64,000 nt of DNA from Pyrococcus sp. NA2 (GCF_000211475.1 NC_015474.1:1612001-1676000); one strand, 5' to 3'. Shown: positions 8,268 to 17,706, counted from the first letter of the stretch. Notes: generated from the sequence alone by a model not told the origin. Numbers and translations: made by a program.

Positions 8268-9623
8268 ATGTCAATGATAGGACAATTAAGAATTTCTATA
8301 ACATTATTGATAGTAACATTCTTAATAGCAACATTAGTATCAGCAGAGTGGATGTCCCCAAGGGACAGAATTGCCATAGTTCTGATAGATGAGGAGGGAA
8401 AGGTTCTCAGAGGTTTCTCGGGAGATTATGAGATTCAAGTTCAGGTTGACGTTGCAACTCCTTCGGGTATCAAGACTCTCGGCCACTATAGAATCAAACG
8501 CACTGGGATATGGAAGCTCGATACGACAAGAAGCGTTGTGAAGGTGGTGAACCTGCGGGAAGCTCTTCCACGGATAAGCAGAGAGAAACGTTATGGAGTC
8601 AGAATTTCCGTCTGGATTATAGACAGGGAAAACAGTATTCTTTACAGGGGGATTGGCTCAACCCTCCTCTCAGCGGAAGATCTGAGCGGAACGACCAAGA
8701 GAGTCTCAGTGACGATTCTCGAAAAAGAATCTCTCCCAAAACCTGGCCACGAAGGATGGTATTACTACGAATGGAGGCCTGCAGATGATTCCTGGGAAGC
8801 GAGAGACTACGTCAAGGTTCCCCTGTTAATTATTGACAACAGAAATGGAAAAGGAAGGCTACAAGGTTCAATCTCACTGGAGGGTACATACAAAACAGAG
8901 TTCTCGGCAACACTTGCATATGGAATAGACTTAGAGACAAAGTTCAAAAATGATGACCCAGTTAGAGCCCTTTCATCCTCAGTAACAATATATGGGAAGA
9001 AATGGGTTCCCATAGAAGGATACTACTATTTTTATCGCTCGGTAGATGTTCCCAAAGGTAAGATAGGGCACATATACATCTGGGCCAAGCCATATTATCG
9101 GCATGAGAAGGAGTACCTCTGTGCTGGAGGGATGGGAACATACGGTTGCAGTGAAACAGGCAAGGAAAGAATAGACGTTGGAATCTATGATGTAAAGGCC
9201 CTCAAAGGAGTCAACGGATACATAATGGAAGGTGGTTATGAAGTCGAGTCTCCAGAACTTGATTCAAGGTTCTACAAATTTATAAAAGATGACTTTCAGC
9301 ATCTTCTTTCGAGAGACGATGGAATAAGCCTCCGATACCTTTTCAAAGGCATTGGTGGAGATTGTGGCGTTAAGTTTGGAATTGGAATTCCAGTTGGAGC
9401 CATTGCAGTTGCCTTTGGAGCACCCGCTCCAGTTGCAGGGCTTGTTGCTTCAGTACAGTATGAAAAAGCTGGAAGTGTTAGCGTTGATGGCGGAATACAA
9501 AATTATGGACCCTCGATAACACTGCATGCCTTCAAGAGCTCCCAAAAGTATAAGTTTAGGACAGACTGGTTCAGTTCCTGTTCAGTCGAAGTTCCCATGG
9601 GATTCTATGTGAAGAGTGAGTGA
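8268..9623 (+). CDS. Secreted protein of unknown function
   Basis: 451 aa. Residues 1-26 are a signal peptide (hydrophobic ITLLIVTFLIATLVSA, cleavage likely after VSA). The mature part is rich in beta-strand and aromatic residues, with a Cys pair in YLCAGGMGTYGC and further Cys in GGDCGVKFG and SSCSVEVP, consistent with disulfides outside the cell. Residues about 370-398 are a Gly/Ala-rich apolar stretch (GIPVGAIAVAFGAPAPVAG) that could be a membrane-active loop or buried strand. I recognise no family. Two ATGs (8268, 8274) are possible starts. It is flanked by transposon relics and looks like an accessory gene. Confidence 0.75.
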   Translation: MSMIGQLRISITLLIVTFLIATLVSAEWMSPRDRIAIVLIDEEGKVLRGFSGDYEIQVQVDVATPSGIKTLGHYRIKRTGIWKLDTTRSVVKVVNLREALPRISREKRYGVRISVWIIDRENSILYRGIGSTLLSAEDLSGTTKRVSVTILEKESLPKPGHEGWYYYEWRPADDSWEARDYVKVPLLIIDNRNGKGRLQGSISLEGTYKTEFSATLAYGIDLETKFKNDDPVRALSSSVTIYGKKWVPIEGYYYFYRSVDVPKGKIGHIYIWAKPYYRHEKEYLCAGGMGTYGCSETGKERIDVGIYDVKALKGVNGYIMEGGYEVESPELDSRFYKFIKDDFQHLLSRDDGISLRYLFKGIGGDCGVKFGIGIPVGAIAVAFGAPAPVAGLVASVQYEKAGSVSVDGGIQNYGPSITLHAFKSSQKYKFRTDWFSSCSVEVPMGFYVKSE

Positions 9624-9780
9624 GTTTTCTACTCTCTCCTGAAGAGTCTCGCTTTCACAGTATAAAATAATCTCGATCACAACTGTTTCCGTAGGGACAT
9701 GCCTAGTCTTTGCTCGGCTTATAAACAGCGTTGTCCAAGCAAACTCTAGAAACGACTCGGAAAGGTCCACATCCACTTCC
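9624..9780 (-). mobile_element. Possible relic D of a tnpB C-terminus
   Basis: A minus-strand frame ends with HVPTETVVIEII, then LYCESETLQER, which resembles the pattern of TnpB C-termini (P-x-E-T, then ExxxL). The plus strand carries ACTCT (9631-9635) and AGAGT (9643-9647), a small hairpin placed like those in relics A-C. The resemblance is weaker than for the other three. Confidence 0.25.
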
Positions 9781-9917
9781 TCGTAGCGATGTTTCTTCCT
9801 CTTTTTTTACTTTCGTTATTAGCACCTAATATGTTTGATTTCCGTATATATTTTAACGATTTTTGAACCTTTCTTCCAAAATTTCGGACAAAAGGCATTT
9901 AAACTAATTGAGAAGAA
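9781..9917. promoter_or_regulatory. Promoter region of the feo operon
   Basis: AT-rich gap upstream of feoA. TTTAAA at 9898-9903, preceded by purines, is a likely TATA box. A start of transcription about 25 bases downstream would fall inside the inverted repeat at 9918-9933. Nothing else is recognisable here. Confidence 0.5.
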
Positions 9918-9933
9918 ATTAGGTTGACCTAAT
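9918..9933. promoter_or_regulatory. DtxR/IdeR-like operator of feoAB
   Basis: Perfect inverted repeat ATTAGGT-TG-ACCTAAT. The half site TTAGGT is the core of the bacterial DtxR/IdeR iron box. It overlaps the expected transcription start and lies 20 bases before the feoA ATG, where a bound repressor would block transcription. A DtxR/MntR family gene is encoded at 17735-18196. Confidence 0.65.
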
Positions 9934-9952
9934 AAAATGGGAGGGCCCTAAC

Positions 9953-10180
9953 ATGTATGTTCCATTGACGGCACTGAAGGAAGGGGAGGCAGGGGTTGTT
10001 GTGAACATCCTTGGAGGTCCAAACGCAAGGGCTAGACTACTTTCAATGGGTATAGCTCCAGGCGTAACCGTTAGGGTAATCAAGGGGAGAGGGCCGGGTC
10101 CAATGATAATAGGCGTTGGAGCTTCGAGAATAGCCATTGGATGGGGCATAGCGAAGAAGATTCTCGTTAGGAGGGTCTGA
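9953..10180 (+). CDS. feoA: Ferrous iron transport protein FeoA
   Basis: 75 aa, a single SH3-like FeoA domain: MYVPLTALKEGE, then VVNILGG, RLLSMGIAPG and GRGPGPMIIGVG, typical for the small cytoplasmic partner that is thought to modulate the FeoB GTPase. It is first in the operon and is followed by feoB after 1 bp. The ribosome site is GGGAGGGCC. The DtxR-like operator upstream suggests repression when iron (or manganese) is plentiful. Confidence 0.92.
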   Translation: MYVPLTALKEGEAGVVVNILGGPNARARLLSMGIAPGVTVRVIKGRGPGPMIIGVGASRIAIGWGIAKKILVRRV

Positions 10181-10181
10181 C

Positions 10182-12167
10182 ATGCTGAAGGTTGTTGCCC
10201 TAGTGGGCAATCCAAACGTTGGAAAAACAACGATTTTCAACGCCTTAACTGGAATGAGACAACACGTTGGCAACTGGCCAGGAGTTACAGTTGAGAAGAA
10301 GGAGGGTATACTGGAGTATAAGGGGAAAGAGTACCTCGTCGTTGACCTTCCTGGGATATACTCCTTAACAGCTCATAGCGTGGATGAACTCATTGCGAGG
10401 AATTTCATACTTGAGGGAAATGCAGATGTGATAGTTGATATAGTGGATTCCACGTGTCTCATGAGGAACCTCTTCCTGACCCTCGAGCTCTTTGAAATGG
10501 GAGTGAAGAACATAATAATAGTCCTCAATAAGATCGATTTGATAAAGAAGAAGGGAGTTAAGATAAATATCAAGGAAATGGAGAAGATCCTTGGCGTTCC
10601 GGTGGTGCCCACCAACGCCAAGAGAGGGGAGGGCCTCGAAGAACTCAAGAGAAAGATATCACTCATGGTTGAAGGAAAGATAACGACCAACCCGATAATG
10701 CCAAGATATGATGATGACATTGAGAGGGAGATAGCTCACATCTCAAAGGTTCTTGAGGGAACTCCATTAGTGGAGAAGTATCCAATTAGATGGCTAGCAA
10801 TTAAGTTGCTTCAAAGAGATGAAGAAGTGATTAAGCTAGTTCTTAAATATCTTGGTCAAACCAAGATGGATGAGATTCTAAAACATGTGGGTGAGCTTGA
10901 AGAGAAGTACAAGAGATCCCTCGATATAGTCATGGCAAGTCAGAAGTATGAATTCCTGGAGGGAATTCTCAGGAAATTTGTTGAACATCCAGCCGAAATA
11001 AGGGAAACTCTTAGCGACCAGCTCGACAGACTTTTGACGCATCCAGTGTATGGAATAATGTCCATGTTGTTGGTGTTCTATCTCCTATTCCAGTTTGTGT
11101 TCACACTGGGAGGACCCTTGCAGGAGCTCCTTGACGATTCGTTCTCATCCCTGGGGGAGTGGCTTGGTGAGAGAATAGCAAATGATGCTGTGAGAGGTCT
11201 AATTGTTGATGGAATAATTGGAGGAGTTGGAACAGTATTGAGCTTCTTCCCCCTTGTCTTTCTTCTCTTCGTTGGCATGTCTATCCTCGAAGATTCCGGT
11301 TACATGGCTAGAATTGCCGCTGTAATGGAGAAGTACCTCAGAATGTTCAAGCTTCCAGGGAAAGCCATAATTCCAATGGTACTTGCCTTTGGATGTAACG
11401 TTCCAGCGATAATGGCAACAAGAACACTAGATGAGGAAAAGGATAGGATATTAACAATGCTGATAAATCCGCTAATTCCGTGTGTGGCGAGAATGGCAGT
11501 GATAACGTTCCTTGCGAAGACGTTCTTCCCGGAGAATCCAGCAATAGTTGCCATAAGCATATATGCAATAGCAATAGCACTAGCCCTACTCTCGGGATTA
11601 ATACTGGGTCGTTTCGTTGTGAAAAGCGAAGAAAGTCCATTCATAATTGAGCTTCCCGACTACTCAGTCCCCTCATGGAGGACGGTCATCATACATTCCT
11701 GGGAGAGAAGTAAGGAATTCCTAAAGAAGGCGGCGACAGTGATACTCCTTGGTTCTGTATTGATCTGGTATCTCTCAAGTTATCCAGAACCCGTGGGAAG
11801 TGGACTTAGCTATGCTGAAATGCTTGGAAGGGCATTTGAACCCATAGCAAGGTTAATGGGTCTAGACTGGAAGGCTGCGGTAAGTCTCATATTTGGAATA
11901 ATAGCAAAGGAGAACGTTATAGCAACTTACAGTGTTCTCTACGGAGTTAGCGAAGAATCCCTGGGAGCAACCATGAGTAGCATAATGACACCCCTCCAAG
12001 CCTACGTCCTCGCCCTAGTGACGACACTTTATCTCCCCTGCATAGCTACTATTGCAGCCATAAGAGCCGAGGGAGGATGGAAGTGGGCCGGCATTGCAGT
12101 GCTCTATAACTTAACCTTGGCTACCCTAATTGGGATACTTGCCTATAATATAGGACTGCTACTCTAG
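10182..12167 (+). CDS. feoB: Ferrous iron transporter FeoB
   Basis: 661 aa. The N-terminal G domain has G1 GNPNVGKT (9-16), G3 DLPGIYSL and G4 NKID; a helical spacer follows to about residue 285. From about residue 290 onward come two Gate-type transmembrane repeats with the conserved Cys motifs AFGCNVPA and LYLPCIAT. It takes up Fe2+ across the cytoplasmic membrane, powered or gated by nucleotide hydrolysis. Length and architecture are complete. It is co-transcribed with feoA (1 bp gap) and the feoC-like gene (8 bp gap). Confidence 0.95.
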   Translation: MLKVVALVGNPNVGKTTIFNALTGMRQHVGNWPGVTVEKKEGILEYKGKEYLVVDLPGIYSLTAHSVDELIARNFILEGNADVIVDIVDSTCLMRNLFLTLELFEMGVKNIIIVLNKIDLIKKKGVKINIKEMEKILGVPVVPTNAKRGEGLEELKRKISLMVEGKITTNPIMPRYDDDIEREIAHISKVLEGTPLVEKYPIRWLAIKLLQRDEEVIKLVLKYLGQTKMDEILKHVGELEEKYKRSLDIVMASQKYEFLEGILRKFVEHPAEIRETLSDQLDRLLTHPVYGIMSMLLVFYLLFQFVFTLGGPLQELLDDSFSSLGEWLGERIANDAVRGLIVDGIIGGVGTVLSFFPLVFLLFVGMSILEDSGYMARIAAVMEKYLRMFKLPGKAIIPMVLAFGCNVPAIMATRTLDEEKDRILTMLINPLIPCVARMAVITFLAKTFFPENPAIVAISIYAIAIALALLSGLILGRFVVKSEESPFIIELPDYSVPSWRTVIIHSWERSKEFLKKAATVILLGSVLIWYLSSYPEPVGSGLSYAEMLGRAFEPIARLMGLDWKAAVSLIFGIIAKENVIATYSVLYGVSEESLGATMSSIMTPLQAYVLALVTTLYLPCIATIAAIRAEGGWKWAGIAVLYNLTLATLIGILAYNIGLLL

Positions 12168-12175
12168 GTGGGAAT

Positions 12176-12427
12176 ATGAGCAAACTTGATGAAGCTCTGA
12201 AGATCATTGAAGAGGGTCCAATCTCAATCGAAGATCTTGCTAGAAGACTTAGGGTTAGCAGGGAAGAGGCCGAAGGAATAATTGAAATACTCAAAAGCCT
12301 TGGCTACATTAGGGAATTTGAAGGGAAAGCGTCATCGTGTGAGAATTGTCCATTGAAGAATATCTGCGGTGGGAAATGCGTTAGAGCCGGAATAAAAATA
12401 TTCATTCCGACATTTCAAATTCGATAG
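12176..12427 (+). CDS. FeoC-like winged-helix protein with Cys cluster
   Basis: 83 aa. Residues 1-50 form a winged helix (DLARRLRVSREEAEGII). Residues 54-69 hold four cysteines spaced as C-x2-C-x5-C-x3-C (CENCPLKNICGGKC), like the Fe-S cluster region of bacterial FeoC. Its position as last gene of feoAB supports a role in sensing or modulating FeoB, but this is by analogy. Its last 26 bases overlap the convergent gene. Confidence 0.8.
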   Translation: MSKLDEALKIIEEGPISIEDLARRLRVSREEAEGIIEILKSLGYIREFEGKASSCENCPLKNICGGKCVRAGIKIFIPTFQIR

Positions 12428-12950
12428 TCCCTATCTTTATCTTTTTGACCTTCAGCTCAACGTACTCTTCAAGCCTCTTCAGCTTAATCTCCATCTCAAC
12501 GCTCTCCCTGGGATTGAGATGTGAAAATGGCTCGATTCTCCTTAGTTTTGAGTTGAAAGTTATCCTCATTTCATCCCCTTTTATCTCCTCTCTAACTTTT
12601 CTCACATCCTCGAATAACATGACCATCTCGGCGATCCTTTTTCCACAATTTTCTGGACCAACATTTATGTAGAATACAATCTTACTCGGTATGTATGGTG
12701 ATTTATCGTAGAATGCTATCATTGCATACTTGTTATCTCCATCTCTCAGTATTCTTGCCTCTCCAACGCTCCTCTTTCCTTTAACTATTGAAATTTCCTT
12801 ATTTCCCACGTAGTCTGACAGCTTTAATATGGTGTTCACGAGCTTTTCCTTGGATGTAGTGACCCTAACAATGTCCCATTCTCTCTTATATCTCACGGGT
12901 AATTTCACGCGATTTGGCATTTCAAAAACCAATTTGTAACCACACAACAT
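12402..12950 (-). CDS. Hypothetical protein, 182 aa
   Basis: Soluble protein with alternating strands and helices, rich in Lys/Glu, no signal peptide and no membrane segment. It contains FYINVGPENCGKRIAEMVMLFEDV in two halves, but I recognise no family or catalytic motif. ATG 12950 is preferred over GTG 12956 because GGGTGATT precedes it. Convergent with and overlapping the feoC-like gene by 26 bp, so probably unrelated to iron uptake. Confidence 0.65.
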   Translation of the reverse strand: MLCGYKLVFEMPNRVKLPVRYKREWDIVRVTTSKEKLVNTILKLSDYVGNKEISIVKGKRSVGEARILRDGDNKYAMIAFYDKSPYIPSKIVFYINVGPENCGKRIAEMVMLFEDVRKVREEIKGDEMRITFNSKLRRIEPFSHLNPRESVEMEIKLKRLEEYVELKVKKIKIGTIEFEMSE

Positions 12951-13039
12951 AATCACCCTACTATATTAATTTTTGTGTAAAATAAAATAAGAGGAAGTTA
13001 ATAAAGCTTTTGCTCAAATAAAAAGGAAATATATGCCAA

Positions 13040-14155
13040 CTACTTGAACCTAGACCTTAGATAAGCATTTAAGTCAATCCTTTGGCTAAGCCACTCTCTG
13101 ACGAATCCAGTAATTACAAGGGGCACCTTTCTTAGTTCCTTAACATTCTTGGCCCCGACGAGAAACATTGCATTCCTTATCTCTTCAGCGTAATTCTTAA
13201 TTATTCTAACAACTCCTTCAACGTCTCCTCGTGCGGCGGGCTTTAGAACTGGTAATGCTATTCCAACCATAGTTGCACCCATCGCTAAAGCCTTGGCCAT
13301 CGATATTCCATCTCTCATTCCACCGCTCGCTATTATTGGAAGATTTGTTGCCCATCTAACTTCAGCTAAACTTATAGCAGTTTTTATGCCCCAGTCCCAG
13401 AATCTCAAGGCCAACCTTCTTTTCCCTTCGTCCTTTGCTCTGTAGTACTCAACTGCACTCCAACTAGTTCCACCGAGCCCACTGATATCTATTGCATCAA
13501 TACCAATTGCTTCGAGCTCTATTGCAACCTCTTTGGAAACTCCTGCCCCGGTTTCTTTGGCTATAATGGGATAGCTAATATTTGCCTTGATCTCGGCTAA
13601 GGCCTCTAAAACTCCAGCAAATGTCGTATCTCCTTCGGGTTGAACGCTCTCCTGAAGAGGATTCATGTGAATTGCTATTGCATCGGCCTCTATCTTCTCT
13701 ATTGCATATAAGACTTCTTCAACTGAATATCTTTTCTTAGCATTCCTTCCAAATTGAGGTGCTCCGAGATTTCCTATTAAAAACACATCGGGAGCCACAT
13801 CTCTCACGTAATAGCTTTCCCAAGTTTCTGGTTTCTCTATCATTGCCCTCTGACTGCCGAGTCCTAGTGGGATGTTCAATTCTTCAGCGGCTTGAGCAAG
13901 GGTTCTGTTAATTTTCCCCGCTATTTCATCTTTTCTCGTTCCTCCTGTCATTCCGGTTATCATTATTGGATAATCAAACTTTCTTCCAAAGAATTCCACA
14001 GTTAAATCAATTTCATCTCTATCTACCTCAGGTAAGCTCTTATGAACGAAATGAATATCCTCAAAGCCGTTGGTTACGTGGGCCTCAACGTTCCTCTTGA
14101 GACAATGCTCTATATGCTCAAATTTTCTTGAAATTGTAATCTCCCCAAAATCCAT
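13040..14155 (-). CDS. fni: Isopentenyl-diphosphate delta-isomerase, type 2
   Basis: 371 aa, the usual length. FMN-dependent TIM barrel that interconverts IPP and DMAPP for the isoprenoid chains of archaeal lipids. Motifs seen: MITGMTGGT near the N-terminus, [22 protein letters not shown] with the conserved H-x-N-x2-[20 protein letters not shown] and the flavin phosphate loop [11 protein letters not shown] 14155 is used since GGTGATA lies just upstream. Works with the GGGP synthase encoded at 48.2 kb in lipid synthesis. Confidence 0.93.
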   Translation of the reverse strand: MDFGEITISRKFEHIEHCLKRNVEAHVTNGFEDIHFVHKSLPEVDRDEIDLTVEFFGRKFDYPIMITGMTGGTRKDEIAGKINRTLAQAAEELNIPLGLGSQRAMIEKPETWESYYVRDVAPDVFLIGNLGAPQFGRNAKKRYSVEEVLYAIEKIEADAIAIHMNPLQESVQPEGDTTFAGVLEALAEIKANISYPIIAKETGAGVSKEVAIELEAIGIDAIDISGLGGTSWSAVEYYRAKDEGKRRLALRFWDWGIKTAISLAEVRWATNLPIIASGGMRDGISMAKALAMGATMVGIALPVLKPAARGDVEGVVRIIKNYAEEIRNAMFLVGAKNVKELRKVPLVITGFVREWLSQRIDLNAYLRSRFK

Positions 14156-14374
14156 TATCACCACTCAAATTTCCTGGGCCTTTAAGTTGCTTAAAAGAAT
14201 TATGATTAGTTAAGTACCTTCTTTAACATCCTCGCGAAGATGAGAGAATGAATTTGAGAGTGACCAGACTTAGTATACTGGGTACTGCAAAATAAGATGA
14301 GCCATTAGAGCGGGAAAGAGTAAGAAATAATTGGCAAACTTACTCTCTTCTCAACGAACAAGCGAAAGAAACGC
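14156..14374. other. Gap without a clear gene
   Basis: Promoter side of the IPP isomerase gene (AT-rich to about 14215) followed by about 150 bases in which I see no gene, no tRNA and no strong repeat. Confidence 0.3.
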
Positions 14375-14510
14375 TTGCATATTACCGTTGATGAGGAGGT
14401 AGTCGGAGTTATGGATAAGTTGGCTATTAGTAAATCCAAATTTTTCAACCAAACGGCTAGGTGGGTTTTCTTTGGTGAAGATCTGCCAGAATTGATTAGA
14501 AGATTTAGAA
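14375..14510 (+). pseudogene. Truncated ribbon-helix-helix (CopG/VapB-like) protein
   Basis: The frame RKKRLHITVDEEVVGVMDKL, then SKSKFFNQTARWVFFGEDL and PELIRRF, is a typical ribbon-helix-helix DNA-binding protein as found in archaeal antitoxins. There is no ATG or GTG: only TTG 14375, without a ribosome site, and the RHH-like sequence already begins upstream of it. At its 3-prime end the frame runs straight into tRNA-Ala on the other strand instead of stopping. It is therefore a broken gene cut off at the tRNA. Confidence 0.5.
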
Positions 14511-14587
14511 TGGTGGACCGGGCGGGATTTGAACCCGCGGCCTCCGCCTTGCGAGGGCGGCGCTCTCCCAGGCTGAGCTACCGGCCC
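14511..14587 (-). tRNA. tRNA-Ala (anticodon CGC)
   Basis: Minus strand begins GGGCCGGTAGCTCAG. Acceptor GGGCCGG pairs with CCGGTCC; anticodon stem CCGCC/GGCGG encloses loop CTCGCAA, giving anticodon CGC for codon GCG. T loop TTCAAAT is present. The 3-prime CCA is encoded (14511-14513). A TATA-like stretch (TTTTTAAAATT on the minus strand, about 14609-14622) lies upstream. Confidence 0.97.
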
Positions 14588-14655
14588 ACGCATTTCCCTA
14601 TAGGTTCCCACAATTTTAAAAATTTTTGGATAAAATATCAAGGGGGAGGGCAATA

Positions 14656-15528
14656 ATGGTCGCCATGAGATCATTTGGGGAAGCAATAAGTAAGGTCATT
14701 GAGAATCCAAAGGTGATAATATTCCCACTCATCGTGTTACTCTTATTTTCAGCTCCCTTTGCCTACTTACAGAAAGATATGCCCCTCTTCGAGCCCCTGA
14801 AACCTATAGAAGAGTATGGAAATGTAATAATCGAAAAGCATGGAGCCACAGAACTTCCAGTCGGAGTGAACATTTGGGCACTAATTATCCTCGCAATATT
14901 CCAAGTGATATTATTGTCTGGGATGGAATACTCCGTGATCTATTATATTGACGCTGAAGCAGGATTAAGGGAAGCGTTCATTCAGGGACTTAAAAACACA
15001 ATCCCAGCGTTCATAATAAATATCGTGATAATTTTGATAGTTTTTGGAGTAGCCATATTGGTAGCAATTCCATTTATAGCTCTTCTAGTCCTTGGAGGAG
15101 GTGCCATCGCACTTCTGTTATTATTATTGGCAGAGATCGTTGTTCTTGGCTTTTTAGCGGGGGCAACCTCAATAATTTTGCCAGCGTACGTGAGAAGTGG
15201 GAGTATGGGAAAGGCATTTGGTGAGATATCATTGACCTTCAAGAGAAAGATTTCAACATTTGGGTTTGGAATTTTGCTCATTTTAGCCTCAATAGCCCTT
15301 ATATTAGCTGGAGGAATAGCTGGAGGTGTTGTGATAATATTCTCCCACAGTTTCATAGCCCTGCTAATTGCTCGCATTCTCCAGGCTCCCTTCTTGGCCA
15401 TCCTATATGCTTTCAGTGCAATAGCAGGTTTAATCTACTACGATAACCTTTTAAACTTGGAGTCTGCGCTAACCTCAGATGTACGAGTTGACAGAGGATT
15501 TGAGATTGAGGAAGATAACCAAGTATGA
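14656..15528 (+). CDS. Multispanning membrane protein, unknown function
   Basis: 290 aa, with about six hydrophobic segments (residues about 22-42, 76-98, 123-150, 152-184, 208-240 and 245-270). The layout resembles archaeal membrane proteins of the DUF4013/DUF7847 kind, but I am not sure of the family. Start ATG 14656 follows GGGGGAGGG. Its last 50 bases overlap the radical SAM gene downstream, suggesting coupled expression. Confidence 0.7.
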   Translation: MVAMRSFGEAISKVIENPKVIIFPLIVLLLFSAPFAYLQKDMPLFEPLKPIEEYGNVIIEKHGATELPVGVNIWALIILAIFQVILLSGMEYSVIYYIDAEAGLREAFIQGLKNTIPAFIINIVIILIVFGVAILVAIPFIALLVLGGGAIALLLLLLAEIVVLGFLAGATSIILPAYVRSGSMGKAFGEISLTFKRKISTFGFGILLILASIALILAGGIAGGVVIIFSHSFIALLIARILQAPFLAILYAFSAIAGLIYYDNLLNLESALTSDVRVDRGFEIEEDNQV

Positions 15529-16555
15529 ACTCGATGGGGTAGATGAAAGGGAGGATCTACTCGTCATCCCTCCTTCCTCAAAGGCTGGACCCTGCGGTAA
15601 TGGTTGCGTCTTTTGTTATCTCCTTCAAAATCCCCCCGAAATGATATACAAAGTGCCCAGACACGACACCCTAAACGATCCCAAACTTGAAGATAGAATT
15701 AGGTATGCCAGGGAACATTACGATCTATGGATAAGGGTAACGGACACCTCGGGTAACGTTAAGTTCGACATTGATAGGATCAAGAGCCTGTACTCTGCTG
15801 GACTTGATGAGATCCAAATTTCGGTTCATACCACCAAGAAGGATGTTAGAGCAAGATTGATGAGGAATAGACATGCTGGAAAGTTAATAGATCTTCTCCC
15901 AATTGCGGCTGAACACTTTAGGGTTATCGCCGACATAATCCTAACTCCTGGCTATAATGTCCGAGATATAGGGGAAATAATCGAGGATCTTGATGAAATG
16001 GGAGTTCATGAAGTTAGGCTCTTCCCTGTGGGAGTAACTAGGTACAATAAATTCGGGGTCAGGCCCCTAACTAGAGAAGAGCTACGCTATGTTAAAGAAG
16101 TTGCCCTTAAAAAGGATAGAGAGCTTGATATAAAGGTCGTAATACCCCCAATATTTGAAGCATTGCTGGGAGAGTTCACCACGGGGCTTGAGCCCTTCGA
16201 CATTGAACCTGACTTTCCAACCTACATATTCACAGGAGAGCTAGCATACAATGAGATGAAAAGGCTATTTCCAAAGTTGAATATCGTGATGGTTAAGAAC
16301 GAATTCTTTGGGGGTAACATTGGAACCGCCGGGTTATTAACAGGAAAAGATGTTCTCAGGGAAGTGGAAAAGTTACCTGAAGTTGACTTTGGGCTGCTAC
16401 TCCTCCCAGAGTTGATGTTCTATGGAGACATGACGCTCGATGGCTGGAACAGAAGAGAGCTCTCAACGAAGATCCTCATGGAAAAAGGTTATATAGTTGA
16501 GACAGCCCTAGAACCCCAAGAGATACCCAGGATCATAGAGAAGGTCTCCCTATGA
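15479..16555 (+). CDS. Radical SAM protein, unknown substrate
   Basis: 358 aa. The [4Fe-4S] motif is C39-GNG-C43-VF-C46 (C-x3-C-x2-C), so it cleaves S-adenosylmethionine to start radical chemistry. A TIM-barrel-like middle ([16 protein letters not shown]) and a C-terminal half ending in [14 protein letters not shown] resemble the DUF512-linked radical SAM group. Substrate unknown. ATG 15479 overlaps the upstream gene by 50 bp and has no clear ribosome site; a TTG near 15500 behind AGAGG is an alternative. A second radical SAM gene follows at 16613. Confidence 0.8.
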   Translation: MYELTEDLRLRKITKYELDGVDEREDLLVIPPSSKAGPCGNGCVFCYLLQNPPEMIYKVPRHDTLNDPKLEDRIRYAREHYDLWIRVTDTSGNVKFDIDRIKSLYSAGLDEIQISVHTTKKDVRARLMRNRHAGKLIDLLPIAAEHFRVIADIILTPGYNVRDIGEIIEDLDEMGVHEVRLFPVGVTRYNKFGVRPLTREELRYVKEVALKKDRELDIKVVIPPIFEALLGEFTTGLEPFDIEPDFPTYIFTGELAYNEMKRLFPKLNIVMVKNEFFGGNIGTAGLLTGKDVLREVEKLPEVDFGLLLLPELMFYGDMTLDGWNRRELSTKILMEKGYIVETALEPQEIPRIIEKVSL

Positions 16556-16611
16556 TGAGAGAGCTGTTAAATGATTTGATGATTACAGGATGGCTGGCTG
16601 AGGGGATTTAG
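16552..16611 (+). CDS. Possible 19-residue leader peptide
   Basis: ATGATGAGAGAGCTG overlaps the stop of the upstream gene and runs 19 codons ([19 protein letters not shown]) to TAG, ending 1 base before the next ATG and containing that gene's ribosome site. It could be a coupling peptide between two radical SAM genes, or chance. Confidence 0.25.
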   Translation: MMRELLNDLMITGWLAEGI

Positions 16612-16612
16612 G

Positions 16613-17701
16613 ATGGTGAAGGAAACCCCCTACTATTCTTATCTTGTCGGCGAACTTCCGGAAGGGTGTAAGTACTGTGTTAGAGGAGAGAAGCTAGTCC
16701 TATTTGTAACTGGGGTTTGTCCGAGAAATTGCTTCTACTGTCCCTTAAGTCCTTGGAGGAGAAGGGATGTTGTGTATGCAAATGAAAGACCGGTGAAGAG
16801 CATTAACGATATTTTAGAAGAGGTCAAGATTCAAGAGGCCAGGGGAGCTGGAATAACGGGAGGAGATCCTCTCGCAAGGCTTGAAAGGACTGTAGAATAC
16901 ATAAAGTTGCTGAAGGAGGAGTTTGGTAATAAATTTCACATTCATTTGTATACCACTGGAATACTAAGTAACGAGAAGGCCCTACAAAAGTTGTATGATG
17001 CTGGATTGGACGAGATAAGGTTTCATCCCGATCTGTTTGAGCCAAACTCGAAGTTCTTAGAGAAGGAGATAGAAAATATGAAGAAAGCCTTTGACTTCGA
17101 TTGGGACGTTGGCGGCGAGGTTCCAGCGGTTCCAGGATTTGAGGACAGGATTAAATGGTTTGCTGGATTGCTGGATAAGCTGGGGGGTAAATTCTTGAAC
17201 GTTAATGAACTAGAGTTCAGTGAAACAAACCTTAGAAACCTAATCACAAGGGGTTATGAACCCATAAGCGATGAAAGCTCAGCCATAAAAGGATCCCTGG
17301 AGATGGGACTCAAGATACTCGAGTGGGGAGAGAAAAATACATCTCTAAGCTACCATCTCTGCACAGCAAAGTTAAAGGATGCGGTTCAGCTCAGAAATAG
17401 GCTAAGGAGAATGGCAAAAAATGTTGCCAAACCCTATATGGAAATTACAGAGGATGGAACACTGCGCTTTGGCATAGCCGAATATGAGGATCTAGAGGAG
17501 CTCTATGAATTCCTGATTAACGAGGCCGAGGTTCCAAAGGAATGGCTCTACATAAATTGGGAAAAGAAGAGGATAGAGATGCCGGCTGAAGTCGCGGAGG
17601 AGCTCGCCGAGGCAATAGAAGGGGATGTAAAATTCTACATAGTAGAGGAGTATCCGACCTGGGACAGAATAGAGGTTGAAAGGATACCCTTAAGAATTTA
17701 A
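16613..17701 (+). CDS. Radical SAM protein (COG2108-like)
   Basis: 362 aa. Radical SAM motif C36-PRN-C40-FY-C43, preceded by a further pair C19-KY-C22 that might hold or assist a second metal site. TGGDPLARL is the SAM-binding GGE-like motif. The C-terminal third (VPKEWLYINWEKKRIEMP) matches the archaeal COG2108 group as I recall it, with unknown substrate. Ribosome site GAGGGG, start ATG 16613. Probably in one transcript with the genes at 14656 and 15479. Confidence 0.8.
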   Translation: MVKETPYYSYLVGELPEGCKYCVRGEKLVLFVTGVCPRNCFYCPLSPWRRRDVVYANERPVKSINDILEEVKIQEARGAGITGGDPLARLERTVEYIKLLKEEFGNKFHIHLYTTGILSNEKALQKLYDAGLDEIRFHPDLFEPNSKFLEKEIENMKKAFDFDWDVGGEVPAVPGFEDRIKWFAGLLDKLGGKFLNVNELEFSETNLRNLITRGYEPISDESSAIKGSLEMGLKILEWGEKNTSLSYHLCTAKLKDAVQLRNRLRRMAKNVAKPYMEITEDGTLRFGIAEYEDLEELYEFLINEAEVPKEWLYINWEKKRIEMPAEVAEELAEAIEGDVKFYIVEEYPTWDRIEVERIPLRI

Positions 17702-17706
17702 AATCT

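Noticed and set aside
14511-14656. Continuation of the RHH frame through tRNA-Ala
   Set aside because: The sequence MVDRAGFEPAAS is the translated complement of a tRNA gene, a well-known artefact.
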